Shown: one piece after another, positions 1 to 11,841 of the stretch
Layout: every line of letters starts with the position of its first letter
How positions within the stretch are numbered: the first letter of the stretch is position 1
From: Arenibacter troitsensis
Lineage (GTDB): Bacteria > Bacteroidota > Bacteroidia > Flavobacteriales > Flavobacteriaceae
DNA length: 64,000 nucleotides
Direction: 5' to 3'
Assembly (NCBI RefSeq): GCF_900177645.1
Contig: NZ_FXAO01000007.1
Span: 1-64,000, forward strand
The notes under the pieces: generated by a model
The model's input: only the letters and a program-made list of their open reading frames with translations
Databases searched by the model: none
Told to the model about the DNA's origin: nothing
Program-made: the position numbers and the translations under genes

Positions 1-3000
1 AACAGGTCACCGGGGTAACGGCGGTGGCCACTACTTCTATCAGGTCGTAAGGGGCTACGTTATATGGTGCCGTGGTGAAATAACATCCAGTGACGTTGTC
101 GGTCACCCTAAAGGTATAGGCCCCTGGGGCGGTCAATGTAAAGTCGGCCGTTTGGCTCACCAAGCTCTGGGTCGGGGCACTTCCCGTTGGCAACAGCTCA
201 AAGGTAAAGTCGCCCGAACCTCCCGTTACGGTCACCCTGGCCACCTCGTCATTGTTACAGGTAATGGTGGTCTGTTGACCAACAGTTACAGCTGTGATGG
301 TGGGTAAAGGATTTATGGTTACGGTATCGGTATCGGTACAACCGTTGGCATCACGTACAGTTACGGTGAAATTCTGAACCGCACCAGTATCGTTAATGTT
401 AAATGTATTGGTAGTAAAGAAGTTGGTGCCATCTATACTGTACACATATGGTGCCGTTCCCGTTGTTGGTATATCCGCTGTTATAATGGCTTGGGCTACG
501 GAATTATCTGCGGCACAGGCAAAATCGGTGGCAGTTGCACTGGCCACTAAAGCAGTAGGCTCATTGATAGTAAATGGAATATCCGTTTTACATAATCTAG
601 CAGATGTGATCCTTACAATATAATCGCCCTGATCCAATCCAGTAAAGACATTGGAGGATTGTGGTAACAAGGTTATTGGAATAGTTCCTGTACTATCGAA
701 TAATTGATAGGTATAAGGTGGATTATCCATGCCTGGATCCAGTGTTACTACTATAGAACCATCACTGGCACCGTTACAACTAATATCTTTTTTCTCTCTT
801 ATGGCAGCAACTACAGCCGTTGGTACTTCTAGGGTGATATCTATAAATGAGTCACAACCAGTGGCAACATTATCGTATAGGTAGATTCTATAAGCTCCTG
901 GTGTTAGGCCGCTGAAGGTATCAGATATTTGTTTTGGTCTAATGATATTGTCTGAGGTATCCCTAAGTTCATACCTGTAGTTGAACAGGGTTCCTCCGTA
1001 TGCATTTACCTTAATTGCTCCGTCATCTTGAAGTAGGGCATTACATGATGGGGTTGCCGTTACTTCAGCCGATAAAGATGTGGGGGTATAAATGTCAATG
1101 TTTTCGGTGTTTCCACAGCCATTGGCATCCCTTATTTCCACGGTATGGTTTCCTGAACTTAGTCCTGTGAAATCATAAGTTACCGGGCCACCATTAAAGG
1201 TCACTGCCTGAAATGCACCTCCGTCCAAACTTAGGAAATAGGGTTGCATACCTGGGGTGTCCAAAGTAACTTGGATGGTAAAATTACCTTCGGTTGTAGC
1301 ACATTGATTCGGTACAGTAAGACTGATTGCCGGTGTTGGATCTTCTGCAACAGTAACTGCAACAGATCGTATACAATCGTTGGCGTCCTTTACATAAACA
1401 ATGTAATCTTCGGCATTGGCATTGAAGAATCCAGAGGTATTGGTTCCCGTCCAGGTTCCTACTGTAGGAGCTGTTGCGGAGGCCAATTCCAACTGGAATA
1501 AATAAGGGGCCTTACCATAACGTGCATTGGCGGTTATGGTACCTGCATTGGGCACACAATTGTCATTGGTTGAAGTAGCCGTTATCTCCAACAAGGCTGG
1601 CGACTGTTCTATAACAAAAGGATCCGATGCGTTGACACATCCAGGATTGCTTCCGTCTACTTCAGTAAAGAGTATGTAATATTCACCAGGTACCAAACCG
1701 GCCAAGGAATCAGAATGTGGTGCTCCTGAAAGTCCAGTGGCGCTTCCGGTTATACCGGTGGTATTGTTGGTAATAAAGGTATATATCTCGTAATCTACCT
1801 GGGTTCCGGTGTAACTATCAAATGTAAAGTCCACAGAACCATCTACAGAGCCAAAGCAACTAACATTTGTAGTAGCGTCTACTGTTGATGATAATGTTGA
1901 ACTTGTTAATACAGGAACTGTGGCTTCCTGTGTAAACTCACATCCAGTATCGGTATCATACACTACAAAAGTATAGGTAACCCCTGGGGTCAAGCCTATA
2001 AAATTATGGCTGTTAGGAGGGGCTGGAAGAGCATCTTCAGAAGACCAAAGTGGATCGGCAGCATTAAATGCTGGTGCTGGATAAATAGCAAAATAGAAAT
2101 TCCCTACCCCAAGGTATCCATTGGAAGCGTCAGCTGTAACGAGCATTTCCCCGCTACCTAGTGTACAACCGGCTATACCTTGGGTTGTAATTAGGATATC
2201 TGGTCCCGTAGTTATGGTTACAGTATTTTGAATTTCACAGCCATTACTATCAATAATTCTTACGGTATAATCACCAAAAGTCAGTCCCGTAAAGGTATGA
2301 TCATTTGTGCCGGTAGAAGTGTCATATGTTCCCGAATAGGAATAATTGCTATTAAAAATTTCATAGGTGTATGTGGCTAAGCCTCCTGACGCATCAACAG
2401 TAATGGTTCCCAAATCGTTACCTACTCCACTAGTACAGGAATAATCCGTTTTGGTAATATTGCCATTTATAGCAGTGGGTTCTGTTATAGTTACAGTAGT
2501 GGTAACAAAACATCCTTTGTCATCGGTCAATGTTATTTGATAATTCCCGGCCGGTAATCCTGAGGTCTGACTACCATAATTGGTGCCCGAACCAGTTTCT
2601 ACTATTGTAATGGTATATGGAGCAACCCCTACACTGGTATCCACAACGATATCCAAGGATCCGGAGTTATCCCCATTACAAAGAACATGTGTTGGGGTTA
2701 CACTCGTAATAGCTGGTGTGTCCGCGGCTGTAACGGTTACCGTATTGCTTTGAGCGATACAACCTTGGGAATCCGTAATCCTAAATCTATACGTACCGGC
2801 ATTGGACGTAGTATAAGGGAAGGCTCCGGCATAGGCTGCATAGGCTCCACCGTTAAAGGCTACTTCGTAGGTATAGGCAGGATATCCTCCGCTAACGTTC
2901 AGGTTGATTTCCGCATCTGGACTAACTGTGCAATCCAAGTCTTTGGTTAAAACTGCATTAGCCGTAAGCTCTGGTTCTATGGTAAATTGAACGGTATCCG

Positions 3001-6000
3001 TACATCCGTTACTATCAGTTACATGAAAGTCATAGGTTGCAGGCGTTAAGTCCACAAACGTATTGGAAGTTTGGGTAGGACCCGCATTCAAACTGTAATA
3101 ATAAGGGGCTTGTCCACCTATAGCATCTACTACAATAGTGGCCAGTCCTGTTGAGGTATAGCACAAAGTAGAGGCTGCCATGTCTATACTCGCCGTAGGA
3201 TTGGTTGGAGTAACAATATCAAAGGTATCTGTTACGGTACATCCACTGGCATCGGTAACGCTAATGGTGTATGTTCCTAGTTTATTGAGGCCATTAAAAA
3301 CGTTGTTAGCCAGTGGGCCCAAAATGTTTGAATCGGGCTCGGTGAGTTGAAAAACATATCCACCCCATCCGTCTGTTGCGGTAATGGTTACCGATCCATC
3401 AGCGGCACAGGTCAATGGGCTTAAATTAAAAGTAAATGCCAAAGGAGCTGTAGGTTCGTTTACGGTAACGGTTGCCGTATCGGTACAATTGGTTGTATCG
3501 TCCGTAACGGTAATGGTATAATCCCCAGCCAAAAGACCGCTAAAGTTTAATGGGTTGGTGTTTATTCCAGATTGTGGGGCAATGGCCGTTGGTCCGGATA
3601 TGCTAAAGCTATAATTTCCACTAAATCCGGTTATATTGTATTGTATGGCCCCATCCGCACTTCCCTGACAGGATACGTTCTGTGTCAATGTACCCAGCAC
3701 ATTTATCTTGGTAACAGGGTTCAGGGTATAGTTTTCGTCATAGGAGCATCCTTTGGCGTCAGTAATTCTAAATGTATAGGTGTCGGGATCAAGTCCAGTA
3801 AAAATTCCGGTTGCATTGGAAGCCACTGCGGCCGCCGGTGCTAAAATTTCAAAAGTGATTGCACCGCTTCCTCCAGTTGGAGTCAAAGTGATATCAGAAG
3901 TCTCTGCAGGACAGTTGGCTGCGGTAGCACTAAATGCGATGTCTGTTGGAGGTGTTAACGGATCAATGGTGATGGGCCTAGTGGCAGTACATCCATTGGC
4001 ATCCCTAACGGTAAGTGTATAATTACCGTCCTTTAGTCCGGTAAAACCATTGGTTCCAAAATTAATGCCGTCTATACTATACGTATATGGAGAAGTACCT
4101 CCAATTACGTTCTGGGCCTCTACACTGGCATCCTGTAGACAGGTATATTCTTGTATTATAGCGGCATCAAATGTGATAGCGGTAGGCTCTCCCACCGTAA
4201 CCAAATTGGTTACGGTACATTCTTTGGCGTCCTGAACAGTATAGGAATAGGTTCCTGCGGGCAATCCAGAATAAGTAGTATTGTTGCTAAGTCCTCCTCC
4301 GTCAAAATTTACCTGATAAGGTGCTGTTCCAAAATTGGTGTCGAACACTATTTCTACAACTCCATCACTACCACCATTACAGCTTACATTGGTAACCAAT
4401 TCTGAAGCCTGTGGATTGCTGATAGGATCAACAGTAATAATTGTTGTTTGTGTTGTACAACCCTCACTGTCCGTAATCTCAAACCTATAGGTTCCTGCAC
4501 TGGTAGCTGTATAACTAAAGGTGGTTATTCCTGCACCCAAGGTGGTTGAGGCCCCGTATGCCGCTCCATCAACACTTACCTTATAGCTATAGTCAGCATA
4601 GCCTCCGTTTATGTTTATGTCCAAAATAGCATCTGGAGAGGCGGTACAATCCAATTCCTTTGTCAATACACTGGCAGCGGTAAGCTGTGGTTCAATGATT
4701 ATGGTATTCGAAGTAATATTACAGCCATAGGCATCCCATACCTGTACGGAATAAGATCCTGGCGCTAGGTTGTTGAATACGTTGCCGTTTTGTGCCGGAG
4801 CTCCGTTCAGGCTATACGTGTAGGGAGCTATTCCCCCTGCCGCCGTGGCGGTAAGGCTAACTCCAGTAGCCGGAACGTAACAAAGGTCCGTTGTTGCGGC
4901 TAGAGTTGCGGTAGGATTTGCGGGCGCAACTATATCAAACGTATCGGTCACGGTACATCCACCAGCATCGGTAACGCTGATAATATAAGTACCATTCTGA
5001 TTTAGACCAGTAAATGCATTACTTCCCTGTGGTCCCAAAATGTTGGTATCCGGTTGCTCAATTTGATAGGTGTATCCGCCCCATCCGTCTGTTGCGGTTA
5101 TGGTTACCGATCCATCGTTAGCACATGTCAATGGGCTTACCACAAAGGTAAAAGCCAATGGACCTGCAGGCTCATTGACGGTCACAGTGGCCGTATCGGT
5201 ACAATTGGTAGTATCGTCGGTAACGGTGATGGTATAATCCCCGGCCAATAGACCGCTAAAGTTTAATGGGTTAGTAGTTATTCCTGATTGTGGGGCAATT
5301 GCCGTTGGTCCAGTTACGGTAAAGCTATAATTGCCACTAAATCCGGATATATTGTATTGTATAGCTCCATCGGCACTACCTTGGCAGGACACATTTTGGG
5401 TTAAAGTGCCCAATGCATCTATTTTGCTTACTGGGTTTACCGTATAATTTTCATCATACACACAGCCTTTGGCATCTGTAATTCTAAAGGTATAGGTGTC
5501 CGGAACTAGATTGTTGAATACGCCTGTTGCGCTGGTTGCGACTGAGGCAACAGGTGCAATTATTTCATAGGTTATGGCTCCACTCCCTCCTATGGCCGTT
5601 AAGGTTACGTTTGATGTCTCGGACGGACAGTTGGCCGCGGTACTACTAAAAGAAATATCGGTTGGTGGATCTAATGCCGGAACATTTACTGGAACCGTCG
5701 CAAAAGTACATCCACTTGCGTCACGAACGGTGATTGTATAATCTCCATCGGTAAGACCTGTGAAGGTATCCCCTGCTACAAAATTTATTCCGTCAATACT
5801 ATAGGTATATCCAGGCGTACCCCCAGTTATATTTTGAACTTGTATACTGGCAGTTTGTAAACAGGTATAAGGTTGTGTCAATACCGCATCTGCAGCAATG
5901 GCATTGGGCGCTGTCAAAGTTGCGCTACCATTGAAAATACAACCTTTACTGTCACGAACTATATAATTATATGTTCCCGCAGCAAGTCCGGAATATGTAG

Positions 6001-9000
6001 TCTGATTGCTAAGGCCTGCACCATTGAAGTTTACTTGGTAAGGTGCAGTTCCAAAATTTGGATCTATGATAATTTCAACACTGCCGTTAGCGGCACCATC
6101 ACAATTTGGATCCGTAATATTATTGGTGGCTAAAGGATTGGTAATGGGATCCACAGCAACAGTGGTTTGTGCCGTACATCCTTCACTATCCGTAATTAAG
6201 AAGGTGAAGCTACCGTCTACGGCCGTGGTGTAAGTTATGGTATTACCTACTACAGCGGTACTTGTTCCGCCGTTTACTTGATAGCTATATGAGGCATACC
6301 CACCATTTATGGTAATATCGATTATGGCTTCTGGAGCAGCGGAACAATCCAATTCCTTGGTAATTACATTGGACACTGTCAGCTGAGGCTCAATGGTTAT
6401 TGTATTGGTAGTAACACTACATCCAAAAGCATCCCTTACAACAACGGAATAGGCACCAGGGGCTAAATTGTTGAATACATTGCCATTCTGTGCAGGGGCT
6501 CCATTTAGGCTATACGTATATGGGCCAACACCACCTGCTGCTGTAGCAGTAAGGCTAACTCCAGTACCGGGAACATAACATAGGTCCGTTGTGGCATCTA
6601 AAGTTGCAGTAGGATTTGTAGGGGCTAAAAGATTGAAGGTGTCGGAAACCGTACATCCTCCAGCATCGGTAACCCTAATGGTATAGGTGCCAGTTTGACT
6701 AAGACCTGAAAACACATTGCTTCCCTGAGGGCCTAAAATGTTATTATCGGGCTGTTCAAGTTCATAGGAGTATCCTCCCCACCCATTGGTTGCAGTAATG
6801 GTAACGGATCCATTGGCGCTACAAGTTAATGGGGATGTGCTAAAGGTAATTCCTAAGGCAGTTGCCGGTTCACTTACAGTAATGGTATTGGTATCGGTGC
6901 AGTTGGTGGTTTCGTCGGTGACGACTATGGTATAGTCGCCAGCTACCAGACCGGTTAAATTAATGGTGTTGGCAGACTGTCCTGTAATGGCAGCAGCGCC
7001 GTTAACAGAATAGCTATAGGTAGTGCTAAAATCGTTTATTTCAAAGTCTATGGCTCCATCGGCACTTCCTATACAACTTACGTTATTGACCAGCGTACCA
7101 ATAGCTGTAATAGGATCAACTGGAGTAATAGTGTAGGTTTCATCATAGGAACAACCCTTACTATCTGTAACCCTAAAGGTGTAGGTGTCGGGATTAAGGT
7201 TATTAAAGGTTGCCGTTTTACCAGCAATGGAATTCGCCGCAATGGCAGAAGGGGCAATGATTTCAATACTCAAAGGGTCAATACCGTTTACTGCAGTTAC
7301 CGTTACATTGGAGGTTTGTATAGGGCAGTTTGGTGCTGTTGAGGTAAAGGTGAGGTCTGTTGGCTCATCAAGCGGATCAATTACTATGGTATTGGTAACA
7401 AAGGTACAAAGTGTTGCATCCCTAATCGTAATACTATAACTTCCACTCGTAAGATTGGAAAATGTTTCGGCACCTGGGCCCGAAACAAAGTTCACCCCAT
7501 CTATACTATATGAATATGGAGCCGTTCCTCCAGCAACATTCTGTACTTCTATGATACCGTCTTGTAGACAGGTATAATCTTGTATTAGGAAAGCATCCCC
7601 AGAAATCCCGTTGGTAGGTCCGCTTATGGTGAAATTCTCTATATAGTCACAACTAACCGATCCTTTGGTTTGGGTCAGCGTTAAAATATAATCACCTTGT
7701 TCTAGATCGGTAAAAGTCCCGGAAGGATTTGTATCAAATGAACTATCTGGATAGGTCAACGTATAGGAAACGCTATAACCGTTACTATTGGTGACATTCA
7801 CCGAAACGGATCCATCATTGGCCCCAAAACAGCTTTCATCCGTAACTGATGTTGTATATTCTACGGACGGTGCTATGGTTATGGTAGCTATGTTGGAAAA
7901 GGCGATACAGTTATTGCCATCCACAACTACGAATCCATAATCACCTTCTTCCCCTACACTAAAGGTAAAATTGGCGTCGTTTTGATAAGCAGATGGGGGA
8001 ATTGCTGCAACACTTGCATATAGTGGAACACCGTTCTTGCTCCAAATGGCATAATTGTAGGCGGGATTTGGAAATCCTCCCGTAGTAGTCAGGGTAATAA
8101 TTCCATCTTCACAACCAATATTGGCTGTGGTAGCCGCGGTTAATACAGGGTCTGGAATTCTTGCTACTGTTACGTTTTGGGAGTCCAAACAACCATCATC
8201 GGTTCTGGTAATTATGATATAATCTCCAGGATTTAAGTTTTCAAAAGAATAATTATTGTCCGGCTGGGCAGTTTCATTGTCCAGTAGAGTACCTTGACCC
8301 CCATTGGAACCGTCATCAATACGAATTTCGTACTCATAATTAGCTTCTGCGTTCAATGCCTGTATATTGATACTTCCCAAGTCATTGCAGTTGGCAGGGT
8401 TGGAAGTGATATCCACCTGAAAATCCCTATCCCTAATACCTATGTCCGGGGTGCTAAATTCGCAGGAACCATCTATTGGTTCCCCAGTAATATTATCCAA
8501 TTGCATAATTCCAACTCTATAAGCACCATTGGTGTTAATGGTAAAGCTTGGGCCGTTATTAGCGCTATAAGGGACTACTATGGCATTATTGGCAACATCA
8601 TACAGTTGATAGCCATATCCCAACCCTAGATTGGTAATGGTAATATTACCTGGAGTAGTACAAATAATATCGTTGGCATTGTATTGTACATCCAAATTGT
8701 TCTGGAAGACGTTAAAATAGAAGCGGCTAAAACAACCATTTTGATAATTGATTACCAATCTAAATTTTCCGGCGGAATTAGCTGTGAAGCTATTACCAGT
8801 GGACACTTGGTTCCAGGTACAGGTGGCATTTTTGTTACCACAGTCGTCTCCGGCATCCGTACAACTACCCTCAACCAATTGTTCCCATACCATACTCTGG
8901 GCATCTGTAATATTGACCTGTATTAGTTGTGTGTCATTTACACCACATAGGAAAATCTTTGGCAATGGACTACCGTCTACGGAACAACTTACAATTTCAC

Positions 9001-10990
9001 CCTGTACATTATTGGTAGGGTCGGCATCATTGTTACTGTTATTGAAAAAATCAACAATAGGGTTGGTTTGCGTGGTACCAAAACGTTCCACGGTGAGTAT
9101 CTCCTTAAAGCCCTTACAGGGGTCGGCTACAATTTTGTCTACAATATAGGTTCCCACGGCATTGACCATTATAGTACTAGGGTCATTATCCGAATCCCCA
9201 TCGGTTATTACAGAATCGGAGGCATCCAATTCTTGGTTTCCGTTTTCATCCTTATACCATATATAATCGTCAAAGCCATTGCCGGCATCCAAAAGTACTT
9301 GATCGCCACAAAGTTGAACGGTTCTGGCAAAGTTACAATCCTCCAAATCATCCAATAAAAAATTGGTGGCACCGGGAGTAACAAATCCACAATTGTCAAA
9401 ATCCGTTACACTGGGGTCATCACTAATTTGGTTGCTGTTTAAAACTCCGCGATAAGTAGAATAGGCCAGGTTTTGAATAAGATCTGAACAGGCGTCTATA
9501 AAGTCGTAACAGTTTTCTGCAACTCTAACACGCATACGAATAGCATACTGTGGATCGTTTTTCTCCACCAAGTTGTTCGGAATGGAAAATAATACGGTAC
9601 GTGTAGATTCGTCATAGGTATAGGTAACACCAGCAGGTAAGGTAAAACCGGATTCGATCAATGTTACATTTACTGGTAAAATATCCTTTATAGTATAACT
9701 ATCTCCATTATCATTTCCAACGTTTTGGAATTCCAATACGTAATCCAAGGTCTGTCCTAGGTTTACCCCTTGTCCGGTTATATCGTTTCCTGCAATATCT
9801 TCAACCCTCTTTACCAAATTCATTATGGGTTCAATAATTTCAACGTCAAAAGAGGTAAAGAAAATATCGTATTTATCCTGTGAGGAGCTTGCCCTTAAGG
9901 TAGCCCCCGTTTCATTGTTGGGTATAACTCCGTTAAAGGGATTATTGATGCTAAAAAAGTCAACATCCCAACCCAAGGTATTTATGGAGTTGGGGTTTCT
10001 GTCCATGACTATGGCATTGGCCCTGGTAATATTACTGTTGAAGAAATTATTGGTAGGGTTTACTGTATTCCCTAATGCGGTATAGGTTAGGTTGCTATTG
10101 GCCTTAATGGAAAGTCCGTCACCACCAATTCTATTATCTCCCTCAAGGGTACCTACCCCAAGTTGGGCGATAACTGGAAATGGAGCGGGTAAAGTGGTAA
10201 ACCCGTTCACTGGTATATCAACGGTTTCTCCAGATTTAATGCCGGCATATCCGTCAAAAGTCGTAATATATTTACCAGGTAAATTAGGATCCTCAAAGAC
10301 TACGACCATTTTCCATCCACCGGATACGCCCCCAGAAATACTACTTCCAGAACTTGCCCTTATGTTAGCTGCAAAATATTCCCCATTGGGGTTGGCCATA
10401 CCGGCAACAATGGAAGTAACATCCTTATAACAGGCGTATGGGCTGTAATAGCCAAAATCGGCGTCTCCTGCGCCGTCAAACAATACTTCATCTGCCGTCA
10501 AGTCTTGATAAGTGCCCCCGGGAATCTTGAACTTAAGTTGGTTAAAGCCCGATCTGTTACTGGCATTGAATACTGCAGACCAGTATAGTCCAGCGTATCG
10601 TACTTTGGCGCAATCTGGATTGGGAACCGTTAAGATAGCACTACTGGAACTGAAGGTTGAGGCATCGCCATCGATATCGATATACTGCATATCGAGATCG
10701 TCGTTGTATTCTGAGGAATTACCTGTATCGTTGTAGGGTTCATTTGGTGTAATAGCAGGAATCCAAGTCTCTTGCCAGTAACCACTCCTGCGCCCTGTTC
10801 GAATCCATTCCCTTCTGGTATAGCCTTCAACATATCGGTTTACAATATTGTTCGCTATAAAGGTTATATCTCCACGTAGTTCATTTTCATAACGAACATC
10901 AAAGTTGTTTTTTACTTGAGAATAGGCAGAGAAGATGCCCAATAGTAAAAAACTGGTCAGCAATAATTTTTTAGTAATTTTTGATCCCAT
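1..10990 (-). CDS. giant SprB-like repeat adhesin, probable T9SS substrate (partial, runs off left edge)
   Basis: The frame opens with ATG at 10990 and the stretches I translated along it, including the last codons at the left edge, are open: about 3,663 codons with no end in the window. The first ~21 residues look like a signal peptide ([14 protein letters not shown], then a hydrophobic run ending ...FSAYSQ). Residues ~22-385 form a Flavobacteriia-type N-terminal surface-protein region. Residues ~390-520 resemble a DUF11-like domain ([17 protein letters not shown]). From about residue 860 the rest is a train of SprB-like modules of ~80 residues, each with a cysteine near its start, VTDxxGC-like motifs and an aromatic Y-x-Y core. 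SprB-type adhesins carry gliding motility or attachment and leave the cell by type IX secretion. A type B C-terminal signal is expected but lies outside the window. A PorP/SprF gene lies just upstream in the same direction. The number of modules and the end of the gene are unknown. Confidence 0.87.
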   Translation of the reverse strand, partial: MGSKITKKLLLTSFLLLGIFSAYSQVKNNFDVRYENELRGDITFIANNIVNRYVEGYTRREWIRTGRRSGYWQETWIPAITPNEPYNDTGNSSEYNDDLDMQYIDIDGDASTFSSSSAILTVPNPDCAKVRYAGLYWSAVFNASNRSGFNQLKFKIPGGTYQDLTADEVLFDGAGDADFGYYSPYACYKDVTSIVAGMANPNGEYFAANIRASSGSSISGGVSGGWKMVVVFEDPNLPGKYITTFDGYAGIKSGETVDIPVNGFTTLPAPFPVIAQLGVGTLEGDNRIGGDGLSIKANSNLTYTALGNTVNPTNNFFNSNITRANAIVMDRNPNSINTLGWDVDFFSINNPFNGVIPNNETGATLRASSSQDKYDIFFTSFDVEIIEPIMNLVKRVEDIAGNDITGQGVNLGQTLDYVLEFQNVGNDNGDSYTIKDILPVNVTLIESGFTLPAGVTYTYDESTRTVLFSIPNNLVEKNDPQYAIRMRVRVAENCYDFIDACSDLIQNLAYSTYRGVLNSNQISDDPSVTDFDNCGFVTPGATNFLLDDLEDCNFARTVQLCGDQVLLDAGNGFDDYIWYKDENGNQELDASDSVITDGDSDNDPSTIMVNAVGTYIVDKIVADPCKGFKEILTVERFGTTQTNPIVDFFNNSNNDADPTNNVQGEIVSCSVDGSPLPKIFLCGVNDTQLIQVNITDAQSMVWEQLVEGSCTDAGDDCGNKNATCTWNQVSTGNSFTANSAGKFRLVINYQNGCFSRFYFNVFQNNLDVQYNANDIICTTPGNITITNLGLGYGYQLYDVANNAIVVPYSANNGPSFTINTNGAYRVGIMQLDNITGEPIDGSCEFSTPDIGIRDRDFQVDITSNPANCNDLGSINIQALNAEANYEYEIRIDDGSNGGQGTLLDNETAQPDNNYSFENLNPGDYIIITRTDDGCLDSQNVTVARIPDPVLTAATTANIGCEDGIITLTTTGGFPNPAYNYAIWSKNGVPLYASVAAIPPSAYQNDANFTFSVGEEGDYGFVVVDGNNCIAFSNIATITIAPSVEYTTSVTDESCFGANDGSVSVNVTNSNGYSVSYTLTYPDSSFDTNPSGTFTDLEQGDYILTLTQTKGSVSCDYIENFTISGPTNGISGDAFLIQDYTCLQDGIIEVQNVAGGTAPYSYSIDGVNFVSGPGAETFSNLTSGSYSITIRDATLCTFVTNTIVIDPLDEPTDLTFTSTAPNCPIQTSNVTVTAVNGIDPLSIEIIAPSAIAANSIAGKTATFNNLNPDTYTFRVTDSKGCSYDETYTITPVDPITAIGTLVNNVSCIGSADGAIDFEINDFSTTYSYSVNGAAAITGQSANTINLTGLVAGDYTIVVTDETTNCTDTNTITVSEPATALGITFSTSPLTCSANGSVTITATNGWGGYSYELEQPDNNILGPQGSNVFSGLSQTGTYTIRVTDAGGCTVSDTFNLLAPTNPTATLDATTDLCYVPGTGVSLTATAAGGVGPYTYSLNGAPAQNGNVFNNLAPGAYSVVVRDAFGCSVTTNTITIEPQLTVSNVITKELDCSAAPEAIIDITINGGYASYSYQVNGGTSTAVVGNTITYTTAVDGSFTFLITDSEGCTAQTTVAVDPITNPLATNNITDPNCDGAANGSVEIIIDPNFGTAPYQVNFNGAGLSNQTTYSGLAAGTYNYIVRDSKGCIFNGSATLTAPNAIAADAVLTQPYTCLQTASIQVQNITGGTPGYTYSIDGINFVAGDTFTGLTDGDYTITVRDASGCTFATVPVNVPALDPPTDISFSSTAANCPSETSNVTLTAIGGSGAITYEIIAPVASVATSATGVFNNLVPDTYTFRITDAKGCVYDENYTVNPVSKIDALGTLTQNVSCQGSADGAIQYNISGFSGNYSFTVTGPTAIAPQSGITTNPLNFSGLLAGDYTITVTDDTTNCTDTATVTVNEPAGPLAFTFVVSPLTCANDGSVTITATDGWGGYTYQIEQPDTNILGPQGSNAFTGLNQNGTYIISVTDAGGCTVTDTFDIVAPANPTATLAATTDLCYVPATGVSLTATAAGGIAPYTYSLNGAPAQNGNVFNNLAPGSYSVQVWDAYGCNITSNTIIIEPQLTAASVLTKELDCTASPDAILDININGGYADYSYKVSVDGAAYGASTTLGAGITTFSYTATSAGTYRFEITDSEGCTTQTTIITVDPISNPQASELVTNVSCNGGSDGVVEIVFDTNFGTAPYQVNFDGGGLSNNTTYSGLPAGTYSYTVQDAKECTVTNLVTVGEPTAITFDAAIIQEYTCLQDASVEAQNVIGGTSPYTYSIDGINFGTNGFTGLKDGNYTLTVRDANGCTATRPITIDPLTPPTDIAFSATAANCPAETSDITLTPTGGSGAITFEILAPAAAVASNATGIFTGLDPDTYTFRITDAKGCSYDENYTLNPVTKINVLGTLTQNVSCQGSADGAIQYNITGFSGNYSFSISGPTAIAPQSGINTNPLNFSGLLAGDYTITVTDDTTNCTDTATVTVNEPTAPLAFTFNLSPLTCAADGSVTITATDGWGGYVFQLTEPDSNILGPLANNVFNGLNKLGTYTISVTDASGCTVTDTFDIVTPTNPTASIDMAASTLCYTSTGLATIVVDAIGGQAPYYYSLNAGPTQTSNTFVDLTPATYDFHVTDSNGCTDTVQFTIEPELTANAVLTKDLDCTVSPDAEINLNVSGGYPAYTYEVAFNGGAYAAYAGAFPYTTSNAGTYRFRITDSQGCIAQSNTVTVTAADTPAITSVTPTHVLCNGDNSGSLDIVVDTSVGVAPYTITIVETGSGTNYGSQTSGLPAGNYQITLTDDKGCFVTTTVTITEPTAINGNITKTDYSCTSGVGNDLGTITVDASGGLATYTYEIFNSNYSYSGTYDTSTGTNDHTFTGLTFGDYTVRIIDSNGCEIQNTVTITTGPDILITTQGIAGCTLGSGEMLVTADASNGYLGVGNFYFAIYPAPAFNAADPLWSSEDALPAPPNSHNFIGLTPGVTYTFVVYDTDTGCEFTQEATVPVLTSSTLSSTVDATTNVSCFGSVDGSVDFTFDSYTGTQVDYEIYTFITNNTTGITGSATGLSGAPHSDSLAGLVPGEYYILFTEVDGSNPGCVNASDPFVIEQSPALLEITATSTNDNCVPNAGTITANARYGKAPYLFQLELASATAPTVGTWTGTNTSGFFNANAEDYIVYVKDANDCIRSVAVTVAEDPTPAISLTVPNQCATTEGNFTIQVTLDTPGMQPYFLSLDGGAFQAVTFNGGPVTYDFTGLSSGNHTVEIRDANGCGNTENIDIYTPTSLSAEVTATPSCNALLQDDGAIKVNAYGGTLFNYRYELRDTSDNIIRPKQISDTFSGLTPGAYRIYLYDNVATGCDSFIDITLEVPTAVVAAIREKKDISCNGASDGSIVVTLDPGMDNPPYTYQLFDSTGTIPITLLPQSSNVFTGLDQGDYIVRITSARLCKTDIPFTINEPTALVASATATDFACAADNSVAQAIITADIPTTGTAPYVYSIDGTNFFTTNTFNINDTGAVQNFTVTVRDANGCTDTDTVTINPLPTITAVTVGQQTTITCNNDEVARVTVTGGSGDFTFELLPTGSAPTQSLVSQTADFTLTAPGAYTFRVTDNVTGCYFTTAPYNVAPYDLIEVVATAVTPVTC
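2725..3233 (-). repeat. partial higher-order repeat unit (2 modules) in the adhesin gene
   Basis: Two SprB-like modules near 2750 and 2990 align with the modules near 4440 and 4700, and with those near 6150 and 6400. Shared wording includes the string from the CAATCCAAGTC region through the AGCTCTGGTTC segment. This is the last, partial copy of the 1.7 kb unit in the direction of translation. Boundaries are approximate. Confidence 0.6.
3234..4949 (-). repeat. higher-order repeat unit (about 572 aa, 7 modules)
   Basis: The anchor ACGGTACATCC followed by GCATCGGTAACGCT begins at 3234 and recurs at 4950, 1,716 bp (572 codons) later. Between the anchors are seven SprB-like modules, at about 3234, 3470, 3730, 3970, 4200, 4440 and 4700, in the same order as in the next unit. 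Confidence 0.75.
4950..6647 (-). repeat. higher-order repeat unit (about 566 aa, 7 modules)
   Basis: From the anchor at 4950 to the equivalent anchor at 6648 is 1,698 bp (566 codons). Modules begin near 4950, 5180, 5440, 5690, 5910, 6150 and 6400 and match the neighbouring unit one for one. For example, the TTCATCATA motif at 5450 matches TTCGTCATA at 3734, exactly 1,716 bp away. Confidence 0.75.
6648..7600 (-). repeat. partial higher-order repeat unit (4 modules)
   Basis: Modules near 6648, 6885, 7130 and 7385 correspond in order to those near 4950, 5180, 5440 and 5690. After the fourth module (near 7600) the pattern stops, and the upstream part of the gene (7600-8400) holds unrelated modules. 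This is the first, partial copy in the direction of translation. Confidence 0.65.
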
Positions 10991-11635
10991 TCGGTAAATT
11001 AGTTTGGTATGGCATACATTATTAAGGGATTTGGGTCGCTTATAATGTCTACTTGGAAGGTTGGACTTTGGGATTATTACCGAAAATTGTTAAAAACATT
11101 CTTGATAAGTTTCCAAAAACACAACATTCATAACAAATATTAATCTTAATACTGAGGTGTGGAATTTAATGTTGTAGGGGTGTTGTATTATGTTGTGAAA
11201 TGCTTTTATATGATGGTAATCCATCTTTTAAATGTCCCTTGTAAGAATTTAATTTTGAAGCAACTATCAATTATTGCTAGTTAAACCCTTGCTTAACTGA
11301 TATGAAATAGAACTTATAGGATACTGGAATATAGAACATTCGGCATGGCCTTGCCCTAGGGAGTATATTTGTGATTATCGGTTTGTTGTCTAAGGCAGCA
11401 TAACTAATATCAATGTTAGGACCTTAATGGGATCTGGCAAGGTTATAGTTGGGGGTAAATGTTGAGTCTCGGAATTCAATTACCTTTTTGGCTTTAGGAT
11501 TGATATTGCTGTTCGCTGGGTTGCCTAAGGATTTAATTTGTTAGTGAAACTCAATTTTGAGAAGTCAGTAAAACGCACTTAAAATTGCAAATTGAACAAA
11601 TCCAGCCTTTTTCGGCGGGATCTATGTTCAGTACT

Positions 11636-11651
11636 TCGACCCTTGGGTCGA
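11636..11651. repeat. inverted repeat TCGACCC-TT-GGGTCGA
   Basis: A 7 bp arm, a 2-base centre and a 7 bp arm. It follows TTCAGTACT, so the combined string resembles the short TTCAGTACTTCGAC-type extragenic repeats scattered through many Bacteroidota genomes. No T-tract follows, so a terminator is unlikely. Confidence 0.45.
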
Positions 11652-11665
11652 TTCCTATTATTGGA

Positions 11666-11683
11666 TTCAGGGCTTACCCTGAA
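11666..11683. repeat. inverted repeat TTCAGGG-CTTA-CCCTGAA
   Basis: A perfect 7 bp stem with a 4-base loop, 14 bp beyond the previous inverted repeat. Together they form a small double-hairpin element in the gap. The function is not evident; it could be a decayed dispersed repeat or an RNA structure in the long leader or trailer. Confidence 0.45.
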
Positions 11684-11841
11684 GCTGAATACCTTTTAAT
11701 AATTTTCCCAATCTTAAGCCAAGTGGTTTCATATTGAGCACAACGGCTTTCCGAACATCAAATTTGAAATTTTAAGTTTGGGATGATAAGCACTTGAATA
11801 GATTGGGTATTCCAATTTATCTATATGAGGAACCCACGCGA

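Larger units (their letters stand above)
10991..11841. other. 851 bp non-coding gap between PorP/SprF gene and giant adhesin gene
   Basis: No convincing gene is seen on either strand. The stretch may hold the adhesin's own promoter, but I found no good TAnnTTTG element close to the ATG at 10990. It contains two adjacent inverted repeats near 11.64-11.68 kb, listed separately. The gap is long for a locus otherwise packed within a few bases, so the adhesin may be transcribed separately from the upstream pair. Confidence 0.5.

Noticed and set aside
2725-7600. CRISPR array or satellite-like repeat
   Set aside because: Repeats are ~240 bp modules and ~1.7 kb units that keep one reading frame, with no short identical repeats separated by unique spacers.
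396-10833. Many open frames of 60-130 codons on the plus strand across the first 11 kb
   Set aside because: They lie antisense to one very long minus-strand frame whose repeated protein modules are clearly coding. They share no recognisable families.
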